From contig OY969912.1 of the NCBI GenBank assembly GCA_963704505.1, positions 1,488,001-1,552,000 on the forward strand: a stretch of 64,000 nucleotides of DNA. The letters are read 5' to 3'. Positions 61,391-64,000 of this stretch are shown one piece after another; position 1 is the first letter of the stretch; every line of letters starts with the position of its first letter. The notes under the pieces were generated by a model. It saw nothing but the letters and a program-made list of their open reading frames with translations, was not told where the DNA came from and ran no database searches. Both the position numbers and the translations under genes were made by a program. Source of the DNA: VRUE01 sp963704505. Lineage in GTDB: Bacteria > Actinomycetota > Thermoleophilia > Solirubrobacterales > 70-9.

Positions 61391-62713
61391 ATGCCGGTCG
61401 GAATTCGCAGAGCGGTGGGCATCGTCCTGACGCTCAACGCAGTAATCACCCTCTTTGCCATTGCCTGCGCCTCGGCACTGGCCGTGCCGCATTTCGACGG
61501 CCACTTCCCGGTTCCGAAAAACGACCCGAACAACGACAAAATCGCCGCGGGGCCCGACGGGAACATGTGGCTCGTCATCCACGAAGGCGAAAACGACGTC
61601 GCCAAGATCAAGCCCGACGGCAGCTTCGAAGAATTCGAACTCGAAGGGGTCGAAGGAGCTTCTGGCATCGCCGTCGGACCGGAACAAAAGATGTGGGTGA
61701 CCCAGATCAACAAAGTCGCCTCCTTCGAAGTCGCCGACCCAAAAAAAACTACGCACGTCTTCACGATCAACGACGTGACGTCCGACAACCCGATCGTCGC
61801 CGGCCCCGACGGTCAGATGTGGGTTGGGGCCAGCGAAAACATCGTTCACTTCAAGCCCTCGGAACCGGAAAAAGCCCAATCGATCCCGGCCAATGAACTG
61901 AGCCCGAAAGACATCGACGTCGCCGGCTCGCTGATCGTCGTCGCCGACGCCAACCACAAACACCTACTCACGATCAACCCGTCGAACACGGCGGAAGCGC
62001 CGAAGGAAATCCCGCTGCTCGGCTCGACCACCACCGCCCAGGGGGTCGCCGGCAGCCCCACCGGTCAGATCGCGTTCTCGAAGTCCGATGGCACCGAGGG
62101 CCTCGGGTTGGTCACCCCACCCGGAGCGCCCACCGCGGCCCTGATGCCGGGTGACCCGTTCGGCGTCGCCCGCGGCTCGGACGGCGCCTTCTACATCGCG
62201 ATGTCGGCGGCAGACAACGTGGAGCGGCTGACCCCAGAGGGCACGGCGGCGCCGATCGAAGGCTTTCCGCCCAAATTCTTCCCCCGCCAGATCGCCGCAG
62301 GTCCGAACAACACGATCTGGGTGTCGATGGAAATCCCCGGGGAAAACGTCTACGAAGTCGCGAGGATCAGCGGCCTCGAACCGCCGGTAGTCCCCATCCT
62401 CGCGACGCCGAAGGCCCCGGAGACCAAAATTGCCAAAGGGCCGAAGAAGAAGGTGAAGACGACGGGGAAGACCGCCAAGGTGGCCTTCCGCTTCAACTCG
62501 AGCACCGCCGGCGCCAAGTTCGAATGCGCCCTGACCGCCAAGGCGAAGAAGGGCAAGAAGGCCAAGAAGCCGAAATTCAAGGGCTGCAAATCGCCGAAGA
62601 CGTACACGCTGAAGCCAGGCAAGTACAAATTCAGCGTCCGCGCCGTCATCGCCGGGCTCGCCGACCCCTCACCGGCGACCAAAGCCTTCTCAGTGGTTCA
62701 CGTCAAGCGCTAG
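61391..62713 (+). CDS. Secreted Vgb-like beta-propeller with Lys-rich C-terminal domain
   Basis: 440 aa. Signal peptide (VLTLNAVITLFAIACASALA, about 12-31). Propeller repeats resembling virginiamycin B lyase/SMP-30-type blades follow, with repeated AAGPDGNMWL, AVGPEQKMWV, VAGPDGQMWV and AAGPNNTIWV. Residues about 335-440 are an Ig-like module with a Lys-rich insert (KAKKGKKAKKPKFKGC) ending LKPGKYKFSVRA, the same as in the RCC1 protein at 5491-7287. Lyase activity is not implied; probably a surface or secreted protein. Glu codons are mostly GAA, unlike cytosolic neighbours. Confidence 0.8.
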   Translation: MPVGIRRAVGIVLTLNAVITLFAIACASALAVPHFDGHFPVPKNDPNNDKIAAGPDGNMWLVIHEGENDVAKIKPDGSFEEFELEGVEGASGIAVGPEQKMWVTQINKVASFEVADPKKTTHVFTINDVTSDNPIVAGPDGQMWVGASENIVHFKPSEPEKAQSIPANELSPKDIDVAGSLIVVADANHKHLLTINPSNTAEAPKEIPLLGSTTTAQGVAGSPTGQIAFSKSDGTEGLGLVTPPGAPTAALMPGDPFGVARGSDGAFYIAMSAADNVERLTPEGTAAPIEGFPPKFFPRQIAAGPNNTIWVSMEIPGENVYEVARISGLEPPVVPILATPKAPETKIAKGPKKKVKTTGKTAKVAFRFNSSTAGAKFECALTAKAKKGKKAKKPKFKGCKSPKTYTLKPGKYKFSVRAVIAGLADPSPATKAFSVVHVKR

Positions 62714-62729
62714 CGCGCCGACGGCTGCC

Positions 62730-63107
62730 CTACCTTCCGACCAGCTCGATCCTGTACCCGTCGGGGTCACGGACGAAGGCGATGAATGAGCCCTCGGTGC
62801 GGCCGCCGGGGCGGTAGGGCGGCTTTTCGGGCTCGATGCCGTCGGCTGCCAGGCTCTCGAGGGTGCCATTCAGGTCCTCGACCGCAATCGCGATGTGGTT
62901 GTAGCCGGTGCCGAGTTCGTAGTCGCCGATGCCGTGGTTGTAGGTCAGCTCGAGGCGCGGGTCCTCGCCCGGCATGCCCATGAAGACATTGATCGCCTCG
63001 TCGCCGATCGGCATCCGCGCGACCTCCTCGAAGCCGAGCTTTTCGTAGAAGGCAACCGATCGATCGATGTCGCCGATGCGGTAACAGGTGTGCAAATAGG
63101 ACGGCAC
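62730..63107 (-). CDS. VOC-family (glyoxalase-like) protein
   Basis: 125 aa, two beta-alpha-beta-beta-beta modules. Metal-ligand positions of glyoxalase I are met by H6 (YLHTCYR), E53 (RLELTYN), H71 (YNHIAIAV) and E122 (YRIELVG), so lactoylglutathione-lyase-like or related isomerase activity is plausible. GTG start with a TAGGGT hexamer nine nucleotides upstream on the minus strand. Confidence 0.83.
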   Translation of the reverse strand: MPSYLHTCYRIGDIDRSVAFYEKLGFEEVARMPIGDEAINVFMGMPGEDPRLELTYNHGIGDYELGTGYNHIAIAVEDLNGTLESLAADGIEPEKPPYRPGGRTEGSFIAFVRDPDGYRIELVGR

Positions 63108-63116
63108 GTTTTTCCT

Positions 63117-63122
63117 ACCCTA
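63117..63122 (-). promoter_or_regulatory. -10 hexamer TAGGGT before the VOC gene
   Basis: Minus strand, 9 nt before the GTG at 63107; AGGA lies between and could also serve as a Shine-Dalgarno site. Confidence 0.35.
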
Positions 63123-63227
63123 GCGCCAAAAATCCGCCTTTGACCTTTGGCCTTGCGACCAATAGCTTGCCGTTCACAAATTCGAGATCTTGGCGCCGTC
63201 GGCAGTCGGCGCCGGAAGGAGCAAACG

Positions 63228-63812
63228 TTGAAGCAGCGTCTCTTTCGCAGCACACCCAAGCGGGCCCTGACCCTCGCGATCGCCACCGCCGCGATTGCCA
63301 CCGCAGCGCTCGTGCCGGCGCTCGCCAGCGGAGCCGGGGCGGGAGCGTCGGCTGGAACGGCGACGATCCTGATCAAGGGAAGCCGGTCCGAACCGCTCAA
63401 ATTCGTCGCGCCCAAGACGGTCGTCGCCGGCGAGGACCTGGAGATCAAGAACACCACCGACCCGAAACAGATCGGGCCGCACACGTTCTCGCTGGTCCTG
63501 CCGTCGCTCGTCCCGGAGACGAAGCCGGACCGTAAGAACTGCTTCACCCCGCAGCACATCTGCCTCTCGATCGCCAAATGGCACGGCGTCAAAGGCGAAG
63601 ACAGCCCGCCGACCAAGAACCCGGCCAAAGCCGGCAAGACCGGTTGGGACACCGAGGGCACCGTCAGCAAGACGGGCGACTCCTGGTTCACGAGCAAGAC
63701 GAACCAGACCTACACGCAGAAGGTGAGTGCCGCCCCCGGCATGACGCTGACCTTCATTTGCGCCGTCCATCCCTGGATGCATGGCTCGATCGAAGTCGTC
63801 GCGGCGGAATAG
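63228..63812 (+). CDS. Secreted cupredoxin-like protein
   Basis: 194 aa. Signal peptide (LTLAIATAAIATAALVPALA, about 15-34), then a cupredoxin domain. Likely copper ligands are His in GPHTFSL (about 86) and Cys, His and distal Met in CAVHPWMHGS (about 178-187). Compared with the lipoprotein cupredoxin at 48396-48812 it has a 50-residue insertion with two Cys. The TTG at 63228 has AAGGAG six nucleotides upstream, which decides the start. The next gene overlaps its end by 32 nt. Confidence 0.82.
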   Translation: MKQRLFRSTPKRALTLAIATAAIATAALVPALASGAGAGASAGTATILIKGSRSEPLKFVAPKTVVAGEDLEIKNTTDPKQIGPHTFSLVLPSLVPETKPDRKNCFTPQHICLSIAKWHGVKGEDSPPTKNPAKAGKTGWDTEGTVSKTGDSWFTSKTNQTYTQKVSAAPGMTLTFICAVHPWMHGSIEVVAAE

Positions 63813-64000
63813 GCACACGCCCGGAACCGACCCAACCGAGCCCCGACTGGGGCGCCGAGACTTCCTCGGCGCCCTGGGCGGCGGCGCGGCGGCTCTGCTG
63901 CTGCCGCTGGAGACGCGTCCGACGCCGCTCGGCGGCGCAGGCGGCTCGCACGGGCATTCCGGGCTACCGCACGGCCGTCCGTTCCAGACCAAGCTTCCGA
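63781..64000 (+). CDS. Tat-exported protein, 5' part only (probably multicopper oxidase)
   Basis: The first 73 codons of a gene cut by the window end. The ATG at 63781 lies inside the cupredoxin gene. A basic N-terminus is followed by the twin-arginine signal RRDFLGALGGGAAALLLP (about 34-51), then SHGHSGLPHGRPFQTKLP. Tat export implies folding with a cofactor inside the cell. The PFQTKLP-like start and the overlap with a cupredoxin gene suggest a multicopper oxidase, but the domain itself is outside the window. Confidence 0.6.
   Translation, partial: MARSKSSRRNRHTPGTDPTEPRLGRRDFLGALGGGAAALLLPLETRPTPLGGAGGSHGHSGLPHGRPFQTKLP

Overview
The window reads as a chromosomal segment of a high-GC, Gram-positive-type actinobacterium, most likely of class Thermoleophilia (Solirubrobacterales-like). 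This placement is an inference. It rests on very GC-rich codon use, an IlvG-type acetolactate synthase closely resembling the mycobacterial one, a poxvirus-type topoisomerase IB, KorAB, ECF sigma factors with long Ala/Pro tails, and a secretome of beta-propeller, DUF11 and Lys-rich proteins. No phage, insertion sequence or CRISPR array was seen. The only trace of mobility is a pair of decayed copies of the initiator-tRNA 3' half.

Layout. 1-8.1 kb: MBL-fold hydrolase, ECF sigma/anti-sigma fusion, tRNA-Leu(UAA), IlvG, Ppx/GppA phosphatase with a candidate small RNA behind it, RCC1 propeller, initiator tRNA-fMet with decayed duplicates. 8.1-15.4 kb: drug-efflux MFS, secreted coiled-coil protein, a hairpin-rich spacer, an amidohydrolase/cysteine-dioxygenase pair, a PucR regulator, a secreted protein and an SDR. 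15.4-17.5 kb: ATP-grasp enzyme, then an encapsulated ferritin (EncFtn) and its encapsulin shell, a complete iron-storage nanocompartment. 17.5-28 kb: aldehyde dehydrogenase, CHAD protein, NhaA-DsbA fusion, Cys-less DksA-like protein, Lon, HxlR, class III ADH, NlpC/P60-like protein, reductase.

28-36.3 kb is a cell-surface island: a DUF11 protein, a 937-aa secreted protein with a (GAA)n-encoded poly-Glu stalk, an orphan degenerate response regulator, a frameshifted collagen-like protein, a WxL-like protein, a DUF4352-like membrane protein and a DUF916-like protein. 36.3-40.1 kb is a zinc-uptake operon (permease-binding protein fusion, ATPase, second permease, Fur-family regulator) behind a Fur/Zur-like box. 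40-48.8 kb: acyl-CoA carboxylase beta subunit, a PfpI protein with a strongly structured leader, BrkB-like protein, MFS-wHTH fusion, quinone oxidoreductase, small proteins, topoisomerase IB, cupredoxin. 48.8-64 kb: enoyl-CoA hydratase, KorA/KorB, SRPBCC, reductase, 5'-3' exonuclease, CMD protein, SDR, ABC-2 exporter, fatty acyl-CoA reductase-like protein, PBP1A, Vgb-like propeller, VOC protein, a second cupredoxin, and the start of a Tat-exported protein cut by the window end.

Two themes cut across the window. First, many genes have a TANNNT hexamer 6-9 nt before the start codon and no Shine-Dalgarno sequence, so leaderless mRNAs appear common; in two cases the upstream gene's TAG stop is the first half of that hexamer. 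Second, genes are tightly packed, with many ATGA/TGATG overlaps and three convergent pairs sharing a CTAG stop-stop overlap.
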